DNA of 6,292 nucleotides from Pseudomonadota bacterium (lineage in GTDB: Bacteria; Pseudomonadota; Gammaproteobacteria; Steroidobacterales; Steroidobacteraceae), in assembly GCA_021850555.1 (NCBI GenBank), contig JAJZLX010000585.1:1-6292 (forward strand). Reading direction: 5' to 3'. A program made the position numbers and the translations under genes. Below, piece after piece: positions 1-6,082 of the stretch. The notes under the pieces were generated by a model. The model saw nothing but the letters and a program-made list of their open reading frames with translations. It had not been told where the DNA came from and ran no database searches. Every line of letters starts with the position of its first letter. Positions within the stretch are counted from its first letter, which is position 1.

Positions 1-906
1 CCCCATCGGCTCGCCGCCCGGGACGGCCGTGGCGCGAGCGTGCGCGGAACGCAGATCCTCGGTGGTTTCCCCACGGCCGCCGGGCCGCCAGCCGGGCGGG
101 GCGAACAGCCAGCCGAGCGCCTCGCGGACGCTGCGGGCGCCGGCGAGATCGCGCGCCAGCGCGACCCATGGGGCGAACTCGATCCGCAGCACGTTGTGCG
201 TGGTCACGGGCTTCACGAGCCCGTAGACACACGGCTCCTGCGCCCGCTCGGGCACGTAGGTGCCGAACAGCCGGTCGAAGAGGATCAGCACGCCGCCGTA
301 GTTCGCATCGAGATAATCGAGGTTCGAGGCGTGATGGACGCGGTGCGACGAGGGGGTGTTGATGAACAGCTCGAGCCAGCCGAGGCGCGGGATCCACGTG
401 GTATGCAGCCAGAACTGGTAGAGCAGGTTGAGCGCGAGGACCCCGAGCACGGCCTCGGGGGGAAAGCCGAGCCAGACCAGGGGCGCGAAGAACACCGCCC
501 CGCCGGTGAGGTGCTGCAGCCAGCCGATGCGATAGGCCGCCGACAGCGTGAGCTCGTTCGGGGAGTGATGCACCGAGTGGGTGTTCCAGAGCCAGCGGAC
601 GCGGTGCGAGGCGCGGTGATACCAGTAGTAGCAGAACTCCTGACCCAGGAAGAGCGCGAGGAACGCCCCGGCGGTATCGAGCGGCACGGTGTCGAGGCGG
701 TGCCGCCAGAGGAGGGTCAGCATCACCCCGGAGACGCTCAGCCCCGCGGCATCGAGGCTCCGCCGGCCGCCGAGATCGAGCAGCGAGACACCGGCGGCGC
801 GCCAGTCGAAACCGCCGGCGCGGCGACTCAGCACCCACGCCTCGATGAGCGAGGCGAGCAGCACGATGGGCAGGATGATCAGCAGGAGCTTGCGCAGCGT
901 GGGCAT
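1..906 (-). CDS. Fatty acid hydroxylase / sterol desaturase family membrane protein (3' end off window)
   Basis: The minus strand is open for 302 codons from the ATG at 906-904 to the left edge with no stop, so the gene is cut by the window. The three histidine clusters typical of membrane di-iron hydroxylases are visible: HRASH at residues 97-101, HSVHH at 110-114 and HRVHH at 188-192, with a further His at 168. Hydrophobic stretches at about 3-26, 76-96 and 130-166 fit an integral membrane protein. Known members use two iron atoms bound by these histidines, plus O2, to hydroxylate or desaturate lipids; the substrate cannot be read from the sequence. The start is supported by a GAGGT ribosome site (916-920) 9 nt upstream. 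The residues after about 240 are probably the C-terminal tail, so most of the protein is present. It is divergent from a TetR gene across a palindromic gap, which suggests control by that regulator. The family call is secure, the role is not. Confidence 0.9.
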   Translation of the reverse strand, partial: MPTLRKLLLIILPIVLLASLIEAWVLSRRAGGFDWRAAGVSLLDLGGRRSLDAAGLSVSGVMLTLLWRHRLDTVPLDTAGAFLALFLGQEFCYYWYHRASHRVRWLWNTHSVHHSPNELTLSAAYRIGWLQHLTGGAVFFAPLVWLGFPPEAVLGVLALNLLYQFWLHTTWIPRLGWLELFINTPSSHRVHHASNLDYLDANYGGVLILFDRLFGTYVPERAQEPCVYGLVKPVTTHNVLRIEFAPWVALARDLAGARSVREALGWLFAPPGWRPGGRGETTEDLRSAHARATAVPGGEPMG

Positions 907-939
907 GGTGCGGTGACCTCGAAGTGCCAGGAGGCCAGT

Positions 940-958
940 ATATGAGCTATGCTCATAT
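940..958. promoter_or_regulatory. Perfect palindrome, likely TetR operator in divergent promoter region
   Basis: The arms ATATGAGC and GCTCATAT are exact reverse complements separated by TAT, giving a 19-bp site. It lies in the only gap between the divergent desaturase and TetR genes, 33 bp upstream of the desaturase start and 28 bp upstream of the TetR start. Size and position are what is expected of a site bound by a TetR dimer that represses its own gene and its divergent neighbour. The AT-rich arms may also supply -10 elements, but I cannot assign a firm -35/-10 pair. One half-site copy (GCTCATAT) recurs inside the TetR gene at 1064-1071. Confidence 0.65.
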
Positions 959-986
959 TTAGGGCTCACATTCCCCTCCCGCGGAC

Positions 987-1688
987 ATGATCCGGAAAAC
1001 CCCGAAAAAACCCGCACCGGTGCGTCGCTCGCCGCGCCAGGACCGCTCCCGGCGCACCCGGGCGCTCATATTCGAGACCGCCGTGAGGATCCTCGAGGAA
1101 GAGGGACTCGAGGCTCTCACCACCAACCACCTCGCCGCCCGCTCTGGGTTCAGCGTCGGCACGCTCTACCAGTACTTCAGGAACAAGGAGGACATCCTGC
1201 GCGCCTTGGCGCACGAGGAGGGTGAACGCCGGCTCGGGCAGGTGCGCGCGGCGCTCGCCCACACGCACCTGCCCGGCGCGAGGATCGAGGCCGACCCGGT
1301 CCGCCAGGTCGTGCGTATCGTCCTCGATGCCTTCGAGGGTCGGCACCGCGCGCGCAAGATCCTCATCGAGCGGGCGCTGCGCGGTGGGGACTCCGCGGGG
1401 ACCGGCGCCGGCCGGCCGTTGCTCGCCTTCGCCCGCCTGCTCGAAGCCGGCCACTCGGGGGATGCGGGCGGCGATGCGCTCTCGGAAATCGAGGCGTTCA
1501 CCCTGACGCATGCCGTGTCGGGCGTCATCCGTGCGGCGCTCGCGCGCGACCCGGCGCTGCTTGAGGCCCCGGCGCTCGAAGATGCGCTCGTGCGGCTCGC
1601 CCGGGGCTTTCTCGCGCCGCCGGAGCGCTTCAACCCACCTGTAGTCCGCAATTATTCGGCGCACGGATGCCGACGGTCAAGGCAGTGA
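987..1688 (+). CDS. TetR/AcrR-family transcriptional regulator with IS-derived C-terminus
   Basis: The protein is 233 aa. After a basic N-terminal extension (residues 1-22) comes a typical TetR DNA-binding domain. The helix-turn-helix lies at about 45-64 and ends in the family signature GTLYQYFRNKEDIL (58-71). The rest is a variable helical ligand-binding and dimerisation region. The ATG at 987 is the only sensible start: an in-frame stop lies at 960-962 and there is no clear ribosome site, so translation may be leaderless or weak. The left inverted repeat of the insertion sequence begins at 1638, exactly at codon 218. The last 16 residues and the stop therefore come from the element and the native 3' end is lost. 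The remaining 217 native residues are close to full TetR length, so the protein may still work. It probably represses itself and the divergent desaturase gene through the 940-958 palindrome. Its ligand is unknown. Confidence 0.88.
   Translation: MIRKTPKKPAPVRRSPRQDRSRRTRALIFETAVRILEEEGLEALTTNHLAARSGFSVGTLYQYFRNKEDILRALAHEEGERRLGQVRAALAHTHLPGARIEADPVRQVVRIVLDAFEGRHRARKILIERALRGGDSAGTGAGRPLLAFARLLEAGHSGDAGGDALSEIEAFTLTHAVSGVIRAALARDPALLEAPALEDALVRLARGFLAPPERFNPPVVRNYSAHGCRRSRQ
1638..1659 (+). repeat. Left terminal inverted repeat of the insertion sequence
   Basis: Compared with the reverse complement of 2800-2821 it shares the blocks CCTGT, TCCGCAA and ATTCGG in the same order and spacing. The four mismatches fall at repeat positions 6, 7, 15 and 16. 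The repeat is read through in frame as codons 218 onward of the TetR gene. Confidence 0.82.
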
Positions 1689-1719
1689 CGGTCAGTCGCT
1701 GGTATGGCACGATCCTGCC

Positions 1720-2799
1720 ATGCTCACCGGCGTCACCGCCCTCTTCGCCCTGATGTGTGATGCTCTGCAGTGGCTACGACTGACGGTGAGATCGAGCCGC
1801 TCGATCAAGGCGGAGAATCTCTTCCTTCGCCGGCAACTGGCTCTGTACATCGAGCGGGGCATCAGGCCGCGCCGAATCGACCCAGTCACTCGCGTTCGAC
1901 TGGCCCTGCTGTCCAGGATCTTCGGCTGGCGGGACGCATTGGTCATCGTGCGCCCGGAAACGCTGCTTCGCTGGCATCGCAGCGCCTGGAGGCTGCTATG
2001 GCGCCTGAAGTCCCGGCCAGGCAGACCGGCCATTCCAGCGGAACTACAACGCCTCATTCGGCAGATGGCTCTGGAGAATCCCCGCTGGGGCGAGGAACGC
2101 ATCGCCAATGAGTTGTTATTGAAGCTGGATCTTCAGGTCTCCCCCCGCACCGTGCGCAAATACATGCCTCGGCATCCTCCCGGGCATCCCCGAGGAGACC
2201 TGCGCTGGTCGACGTTCCTGCGCCTGCATGCCCAGGGAATCCTCGCCTGTGATTTCTGTCTCGCCGTCACAGCCAGCTTCCGCATGCTGTACGTGTTCGT
2301 GGTCATCGAGCATGGAAGCCGCCGCCTGGTTCACTGCAACGTCACAGCTCATCCGACGGCCGCCTGGACGCTGCAGCAGCTGCGCGAGGTAGTCGGTCCG
2401 GATCACCGGTATCAGTTCCTGCTGCATGACCGCGACAGCATTTTCTCCCACGAGCTCGATCAATCCTTCCGGGCGCTCGGCATCAGGGTACTCAGGTCGG
2501 CCCCTCACTGCCCCAAGATGAATGCCATCTGCGAGCGCGTGATCGGGACGCTGCGCAGAGAATGTCTCGACTGGCTGGTGCCGCTCTCCGAGTCACACCT
2601 GCGCACCGTATTGAGATCTTGGGTCAAACATTACAATCGCGGGCGGCCGCACATGGCCCTGGGACCCGGCATTCCAGATCCTCCGCCCGCGGCCATCACA
2701 AAGTCCTCCTCACGACATCGCCGCGCAGAGTCCTATTCCGTGCAGGCCCGCCCCATCCTCGGCGGCCTCCATCACGAATACCATCTCATCGCTGCTTGA
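1720..2799 (+). CDS. IS transposase, integrase core (rve) DDE family
   Basis: The protein is 359 aa. An N-terminal helical and helix-turn-helix region (about 25-150) is followed by a retroviral-type integrase core. The likely catalytic triad is D178 in LACDFC, D237 in LLHDRDSIF and E272 in NAICERVIGTLRRE. The 34 residues between the second Asp and the Glu match a DD(34-35)E transposase. The end of the core carries KHYNRGRPHMALG (303-315), common in integrase-like transposases. The frame is intact with all three acidic residues present, so the enzyme could be active. The start at 1720 has only a weak ribosome site; an in-frame ATG at 1753 is an alternative. The reading frame fills nearly the whole element and stops one base before the right inverted repeat. 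It would cut and join the element ends shown by the repeats. Confidence 0.9.
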   Translation: MLTGVTALFALMCDALQWLRLTVRSSRSIKAENLFLRRQLALYIERGIRPRRIDPVTRVRLALLSRIFGWRDALVIVRPETLLRWHRSAWRLLWRLKSRPGRPAIPAELQRLIRQMALENPRWGEERIANELLLKLDLQVSPRTVRKYMPRHPPGHPRGDLRWSTFLRLHAQGILACDFCLAVTASFRMLYVFVVIEHGSRRLVHCNVTAHPTAAWTLQQLREVVGPDHRYQFLLHDRDSIFSHELDQSFRALGIRVLRSAPHCPKMNAICERVIGTLRRECLDWLVPLSESHLRTVLRSWVKHYNRGRPHMALGPGIPDPPPAAITKSSSRHRRAESYSVQARPILGGLHHEYHLIAA

Positions 2800-2821
2800 C
2801 CGAATTTTTGCGGATCACAGG
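2800..2821 (-). repeat. Right terminal inverted repeat of the insertion sequence
   Basis: This is the partner of the repeat at 1638-1659, in reverse orientation with 18 of 22 identical positions. On the minus strand it supplies the TGA (2817-2815) that ends the truncated DUF2779 gene two codons after entering the element. Confidence 0.82.
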
Positions 2822-3060
2822 CGGGGCTTGGCCGTCAGCGCCTGGGCGGTCTGACGCAGCGCCGCGCGTAAATCCTCGGCATCGATCAAGACCCCATCGG
2901 GGTGCAATTGCTGCGCGAGCACGCCGACTGTTGTGCCCACCTGTGTAAGCGGACGATCCGTGAATTCATCAGCCAGTTCGGGTTTGTACACCTGCAGCCA
3001 GAGACGTTTTGGGCACTGGCGGTGGATCAGGATGCGCGACTTGGATAGACCGCGGGTCAT
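2815..3060 (-). pseudogene. DUF2779 (Cas4-like) protein, N-terminal fragment truncated by the IS
   Basis: On the minus strand, from the ATG at 3060-3058, 81 codons read before a TGA inside the IS right repeat; only the first 79-80 are native. The fragment shows the characteristic N-terminus of DUF2779 proteins: LSKSRILIHRQCPKRLWLQV (5-24) and later VGVLAQQLHPDGVLIDAEDL (45-64). In this family Cys16 of the QCPKRLWL motif is expected to be one ligand of an iron-sulfur cluster whose other cysteines lie near the C-terminus, as in Cas4-type nucleases. Family members are usually several hundred residues, so most of the protein, including any catalytic core, is gone and no remnant is seen beyond the IS. 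A GGAG ribosome site lies 6 nt upstream of the ATG. The same frame is open up to 3270, but that extension overlaps the WYL gene and looks like non-coding sequence. The gene lies 89 bp downstream of the WYL gene on the same strand, so the two may have been one operon. Confidence 0.75.
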
Positions 3061-3149
3061 GGGCCTCTCCCGGGTCGGTGCGCGCCCGACCACATCCGCT
3101 TGGGGCACTGAAGGATGGTCATACGATTCGACTTGGACAGGAGGTGCAT

Positions 3150-4187
3150 CTAGGCTCTCCTTGCTCGCCGGTAGCGCGCGGCAGCACTGCTCAGCGTGGC
3201 TTTCATTCGATCCCGCAGTGCCTTGGGGGCACGGACCTCTGCGGCATCCCCGAATGCCCGCAGCCACCACTCCAGTTGCTGCGTATCCTGGACGGTGGCG
3301 GTGACCAGGAATTCCTCGTCATTGAGATCCTTGATGGCCTGGTCTTGGCTGAGCGGGGTTTCCTCGAGATGCGTCTTGACGCCCCCGTCGAAAACCACCT
3401 TGAGCGCTATGGTCTTGCCGGTGGCTTCTCCACTGGGATACTGGAACGCACCTCCGCGAATGTATTCATCCAGATCGAATCCACGGGGGCGCGTCGCATC
3501 CTTTTCCAGCAGCTTCGCGTGCCGCATCCGCTGAAGGGGTACGTGGCGGGTATCCTCGTAATTCCAGAACGTGCACACCAGGTACGTCAGGTTTCCGCGC
3601 GCCACCAAGCCGAGCGGATTGAACTCGCACTCCTTCGATTCTGCCCCACCGGCACTCCGGCTCAGGTAGCGGGCACTGAAACGCTTGCCCATGAGCAGTG
3701 CGTCGTACACCACCCGTGTGGCGGCCATGTCGAGCTTCGGGGCCAACAACGGCATCTCGCGCTGTACGACACGCACGCAGTCGCTCCAGCGACTGAGTCT
3801 CGCGACGCTCCCGCTCTTCAGCGTCTCTTCGGCCCGCCGAAAGTACGGCCTCAACTCATCGCTCACGGCCGGCGGCAGCAGCTGCGGGACGAACTGGTGT
3901 ACGAGCTTCAGCATCAGCGCGATCCTCAGATCCATCGCCGGCAAGTCTAGGATCTCGGCGCCCCGCTCCCAGGACCACCCCCGAGCAATTCCGCGCTTCT
4001 CCCCATCCGGATGAATGGGGAAGCCGCCCGGCCCTGACAGGCTCTCAAGATCCCGCTGTACTTGGCGGCGACTGATTTGGTACCCCTCCTCCTTGAGGAT
4101 ACGGTGCAGGCTCGCCACGTCCCGCTTTGCTGGGTATCGGGGAATTGCCCGGAGGAGTTGCAGATGGCGAAGGATCGCATCAGCCAT
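3150..4187 (-). CDS. WYL-domain transcriptional regulator (wHTH-WYL-WCX)
   Basis: The protein is 345 aa from the ATG at 4187-4185. An N-terminal winged helix-turn-helix spans about 5-51 and includes ISRRQVQRDLESLS, the recognition-helix pattern of this family. A WYL domain spans about 153-231, with the signature seen as TYLV at 201-204 and the downstream HVPLQRM strand. A C-terminal WCX-type domain spans about 258-344. This is the layout of BrxR, CapW and PafB/C regulators; BrxR and CapW repress phage-defence operons and bind inverted repeats. WYL domains are thought to sense nucleic acid or nucleotide ligands. The frame is open to 4289, but the start at 4187 is preferred because it has a GAGGGA site (4197-4192) just upstream and begins directly with the HTH. 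The upstream palindrome (4240-4260) overlaps the predicted -35, which implies autorepression. It is divergent from the two-gene unit at 4378-6082 and upstream of the truncated DUF2779 gene. The family is clear; the regulatory targets are inferred. Confidence 0.87.
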   Translation of the reverse strand: MADAILRHLQLLRAIPRYPAKRDVASLHRILKEEGYQISRRQVQRDLESLSGPGGFPIHPDGEKRGIARGWSWERGAEILDLPAMDLRIALMLKLVHQFVPQLLPPAVSDELRPYFRRAEETLKSGSVARLSRWSDCVRVVQREMPLLAPKLDMAATRVVYDALLMGKRFSARYLSRSAGGAESKECEFNPLGLVARGNLTYLVCTFWNYEDTRHVPLQRMRHAKLLEKDATRPRGFDLDEYIRGGAFQYPSGEATGKTIALKVVFDGGVKTHLEETPLSQDQAIKDLNDEEFLVTATVQDTQQLEWWLRAFGDAAEVRAPKALRDRMKATLSSAAARYRRARRA

Positions 4188-4217
4188 GGGGTCCCTCGAT
4201 GCATCGGGATTTTCTTC

Positions 4218-4246
4218 ATTGTAGCAGCGTACCTCGGAGGTGCGAC
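4218..4246 (-). promoter_or_regulatory. Predicted promoter of the WYL regulator gene
   Basis: On the minus strand, TACAAT (4223-4218) is a one-mismatch match to the -10 consensus. At a 17-bp spacer the -35 would be GTCGCA (4246-4241), a weak match at 3 of 6 positions. The -10 ends 30 bp from the start codon. The weak -35 lies inside the palindrome at 4240-4260, so a protein bound there would block RNA polymerase. A second small palindrome, ACCTC-G-GAGGT (4231-4241), falls in the spacer. The promoter is predicted from sequence only. Confidence 0.5.
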
Positions 4247-4260
4247 ACATCATGTCGCAC
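4240..4260. promoter_or_regulatory. Perfect inverted repeat, likely WYL-regulator operator
   Basis: The arms GTGCGACA (4240-4247) and TGTCGCAC (4253-4260) are exact reverse complements with a 5-bp spacer. The site lies 52 bp upstream of the WYL gene start and 117 bp upstream of the start of the divergent unit. Related regulators of the same architecture bind such repeats near their own promoters. Overlap with the predicted -35 of the WYL gene favours autorepression; control of the divergent unit is possible but its promoter is not obvious. Confidence 0.6.
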
Positions 4261-4377
4261 CCGTGGGGTACCGTGTCCCTATGACGCATGAGAACGCCGG
4301 CGCCTAGTGAGACGGGTGCCTCGAGATGCCGGGTAAAACTTCGGTCGCTTCCCAGAACAGTTGCTTCGGAGGTTCGT

Positions 4378-4710
4378 ATGAAACGAGAAATCCCGTGGAT
4401 GATTCGTCAGGGGGACGTCGCGCTGGTCGCGGTTCAGGCAATCCCCGCCGACGCGATCACGCAGCCACGCGAGGACTCCAGCCGCATCGTCCTGGCATAC
4501 GGCGAGGTCACGGGTCATGCTCACGCACTGCACGAGCCCGGAGTAACGATGCTGTACGCCGCGAACCAGGAGGTGTTTTTGCGAGTCGCGGAACCGTCAA
4601 ATCTCGTGCACGATGAACACGACCGTATTGCCATCCCGCCGGGGTTCTACAGAGTGCTTCGACAGCGGGAATGGTCCGACGCGGACGAACCGGTTCAGGT
4701 GGCCGACTGA
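4378..4710 (+). CDS. Conserved 110-aa protein with GEVTGHAHA and HDEHD motifs, partner of the DUF6745-like gene
   Basis: The start at 4378 is set by a strong GGAGG ribosome site (4368-4372) 5 nt upstream; the frame is open back to 4288, but that stretch looks non-coding. The protein begins IRQGDVALV (9-17), followed by VLAYGEVTGHAHAL (38-51), a strand FLRVAEP (67-73), LVHDEHDRIAIPPGFYRVLRQRE (77-98 region) and an acidic tail ending QVAD. No signal peptide or membrane segment is visible, so it should be cytosolic. I recall similar small proteins encoded directly before DUF6745 proteins in other bacteria, but I know no function. Alternating strand-like segments and Gly/Pro turns suggest a small beta-barrel or cupin-like fold. 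His47, His49, His52, His78 and His81 could bind a metal, which is inference. Its stop is one base before the next start codon, so the two products are probably made together and may interact. Confidence 0.82.
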   Translation: MKREIPWMIRQGDVALVAVQAIPADAITQPREDSSRIVLAYGEVTGHAHALHEPGVTMLYAANQEVFLRVAEPSNLVHDEHDRIAIPPGFYRVLRQREWSDADEPVQVAD

Positions 4711-4711
4711 T

Positions 4712-6082
4712 ATGCGTGAAATCAATTGCTTGACGCCGGATCAGGAGGCGCAGCTCGACAAGGAAGCGCAGTACTGGTTGGCCAACGGAAGATCCGTCGA
4801 ACCACTGGATCGAAGAAGGGCCACCGAGTCTATTTACGCATTGTACGCCGCCATGGGCATTTCCACACCGGCTGTACTCTGCTTTTCTTCGCCCGCCATG
4901 TGTATCCAGGCGCTGCACGCCATGGTCGGGCTCGAAGCTAAACGACATAGGCAGCGTGATACGCAGATCGAGTCACAATTGCGAGAGCAGCTACAATCAC
5001 CGACAATTCCAAAACGATGGCGGGGGTTACAGAAGCGCGTCGCACCGTCGACTGGTCTTCGAATCCAGTCATATCGCGCGTCAGCACTCTGGTCTCAGGC
5101 TTGGGATCAATTGAGCGCACACGCGGAGTCACGCATCGATTCCAGAATCGGCCCCTCGCTTTGGGTGAAACTTGAATCCGAACTGCGTTCAGACCTATGG
5201 GAGCAGTTGCGGTCCCGAATCTGGCGGTCGCTTCACGGGAAGCTCCGCGCGCAACCACGGGAATCCAGGAGACAAAACTCTGAAACCGAGTCCACACTGC
5301 AGGCCAGTGGATATGGGGACGACCCGCGCGATCTGAGAGGAAGGCTGCGCGACATCCGGTATGAGGAAGCCCATCTGGACCGCGTGAAAATCGACATCAG
5401 CATGCCGGGATTGGAGATCCGTCCTCGTGGCTCGAACACGGAAATCTGGGAGCACTGCTTGGGTGCTTGGTGGTGCGCCTCCGCGGTTCTGTACGAATTC
5501 TGCGCTCGTATCGGCATTTCGTACGCCCTCGAACAAGAGCGGCTTCTGCGACTCTGGCTGGAGCAGTGCCGCCACACTCACTGGTGGTTCGAATACGACG
5601 GCATCGTGTTTCTGTCCGATCGGCCGAAAGCATTGAGCCTGGACTCTTGGGGCAGGTTGCACAACGAGCGCGGTGCGGCCCTCGACTATGGGGACGGATT
5701 CCGGCTGTGCGCGATTTATGGCATACAAGTCGAAGAGAATGATGTCCTTCACCCAGAACAAATTACACTTGGCCGCATCGAGACGGAAGTGAATGTTGAG
5801 GTGAGACGCGTTCTGACGTCATTCTACGGACAGGCGCGGTACCTGAAAGACTCGGGGGCCACACTCGTGCACCAGGATGAACGAGGAAAACTCTGGCGAA
5901 AAATGCGTCAGGGAGATACCGATCTCGTAATGGTCGAGGTGGAGAATTCCACTCCAGAGCCAAGCGGAACCCCCCGCTCATACTTGCTGCGGGTTCCGCC
6001 GAACATGACGACAGCCGCAGAGGCCGTCGCATGGACATTCGGTATGCAATGCGGGCAGTACCTTCCGCGTGTTGAGACGTGA
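4712..6082 (+). CDS. DUF6745-like protein with Leu/Trp-Gln-Leu helical repeats
   Basis: The protein is 456 aa from the ATG at 4712, which overlaps the upstream context as TGATATG and has AGGTGG (4697-4702) 9 nt upstream; this indicates translational coupling. An earlier in-frame ATG at 4613 lies inside the upstream gene and is rejected. The N-terminus (LTPDQEAQLDKEAQYWL, 7-23) and a block around 30-75 precede a polar helical region (about 85-178). That region has short repeats of the type LREQL, LWSQAWDQL, LWVKLESEL, LWEQLRSRIW. A linker of about 180-210 follows. The conserved C-terminal part (about 245-456) includes WWFEYDGIVFLSDRP (291-305), GRLHNERGAALDYGDG (314-329), VENSTPEPSG (410-419) and AVAWTFGM (438-445). 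I recognise this order as DUF6745, a family of unknown function; the name is from memory. No catalytic motif, signal peptide or membrane segment is visible. The repeat region probably forms an amphipathic helical array for binding a partner. Confidence 0.83.
   Translation: MREINCLTPDQEAQLDKEAQYWLANGRSVEPLDRRRATESIYALYAAMGISTPAVLCFSSPAMCIQALHAMVGLEAKRHRQRDTQIESQLREQLQSPTIPKRWRGLQKRVAPSTGLRIQSYRASALWSQAWDQLSAHAESRIDSRIGPSLWVKLESELRSDLWEQLRSRIWRSLHGKLRAQPRESRRQNSETESTLQASGYGDDPRDLRGRLRDIRYEEAHLDRVKIDISMPGLEIRPRGSNTEIWEHCLGAWWCASAVLYEFCARIGISYALEQERLLRLWLEQCRHTHWWFEYDGIVFLSDRPKALSLDSWGRLHNERGAALDYGDGFRLCAIYGIQVEENDVLHPEQITLGRIETEVNVEVRRVLTSFYGQARYLKDSGATLVHQDERGKLWRKMRQGDTDLVMVEVENSTPEPSGTPRSYLLRVPPNMTTAAEAVAWTFGMQCGQYLPRVET

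Larger units (their letters stand above)
1638..2821 (+). mobile_element. Complete insertion sequence (~1184 bp) with rve-type DDE transposase
   Basis: The boundaries come from a pair of imperfect 22-bp terminal inverted repeats at 1638-1659 and 2800-2821, 18 of 22 positions identical, that bracket a single transposase gene. The transposase stop codon ends at 2799, immediately before the right repeat. No direct repeat is seen at the flanks: 1633-1637 reads ACCCA and 2822-2826 reads CGGGG, and moving the ends inward to TG...CA does not produce one. Both flanking genes are interrupted exactly at the element ends. The transposase resembles the retroviral-integrase-fold group (IS3/IS481-like), but I cannot name the IS family or a known element. 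Confidence 0.82.

Noticed and set aside
40..945. A 301-codon plus-strand open frame across the desaturase region
   Set aside because: It is antisense to the minus-strand desaturase gene, which has all three His boxes and a ribosome site. Its product is rich in Glu, Arg, Pro and Gly without domain motifs, as expected of a shadow frame in GC-rich DNA.
966..1664. A 232-codon minus-strand open frame opposite the TetR gene
   Set aside because: It is the antisense of a clear TetR coding sequence with low-complexity Arg/Glu/Gly composition, and it begins within the IS repeat.
3073..3091. Short hairpin GGTCGG / CCGACC with a 7-nt loop upstream of the DUF2779 start
   Set aside because: Six-base GC stems are frequent by chance in this composition and no U run or other signal accompanies it, so it is not called as a terminator or attenuator.
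3061..3270. N-terminal extension of the DUF2779 fragment (70 more codons in frame)
   Set aside because: It overlaps the 3' end of the WYL gene, the family's conserved start matches the ATG at 3060, and a ribosome site precedes that ATG.
3009..3950. A 313-codon plus-strand open frame opposite the WYL and DUF2779 genes
   Set aside because: Its product has no recognisable motifs, while the opposite strand shows HTH, WYL and WCX signatures and the DUF2779 N-terminus.
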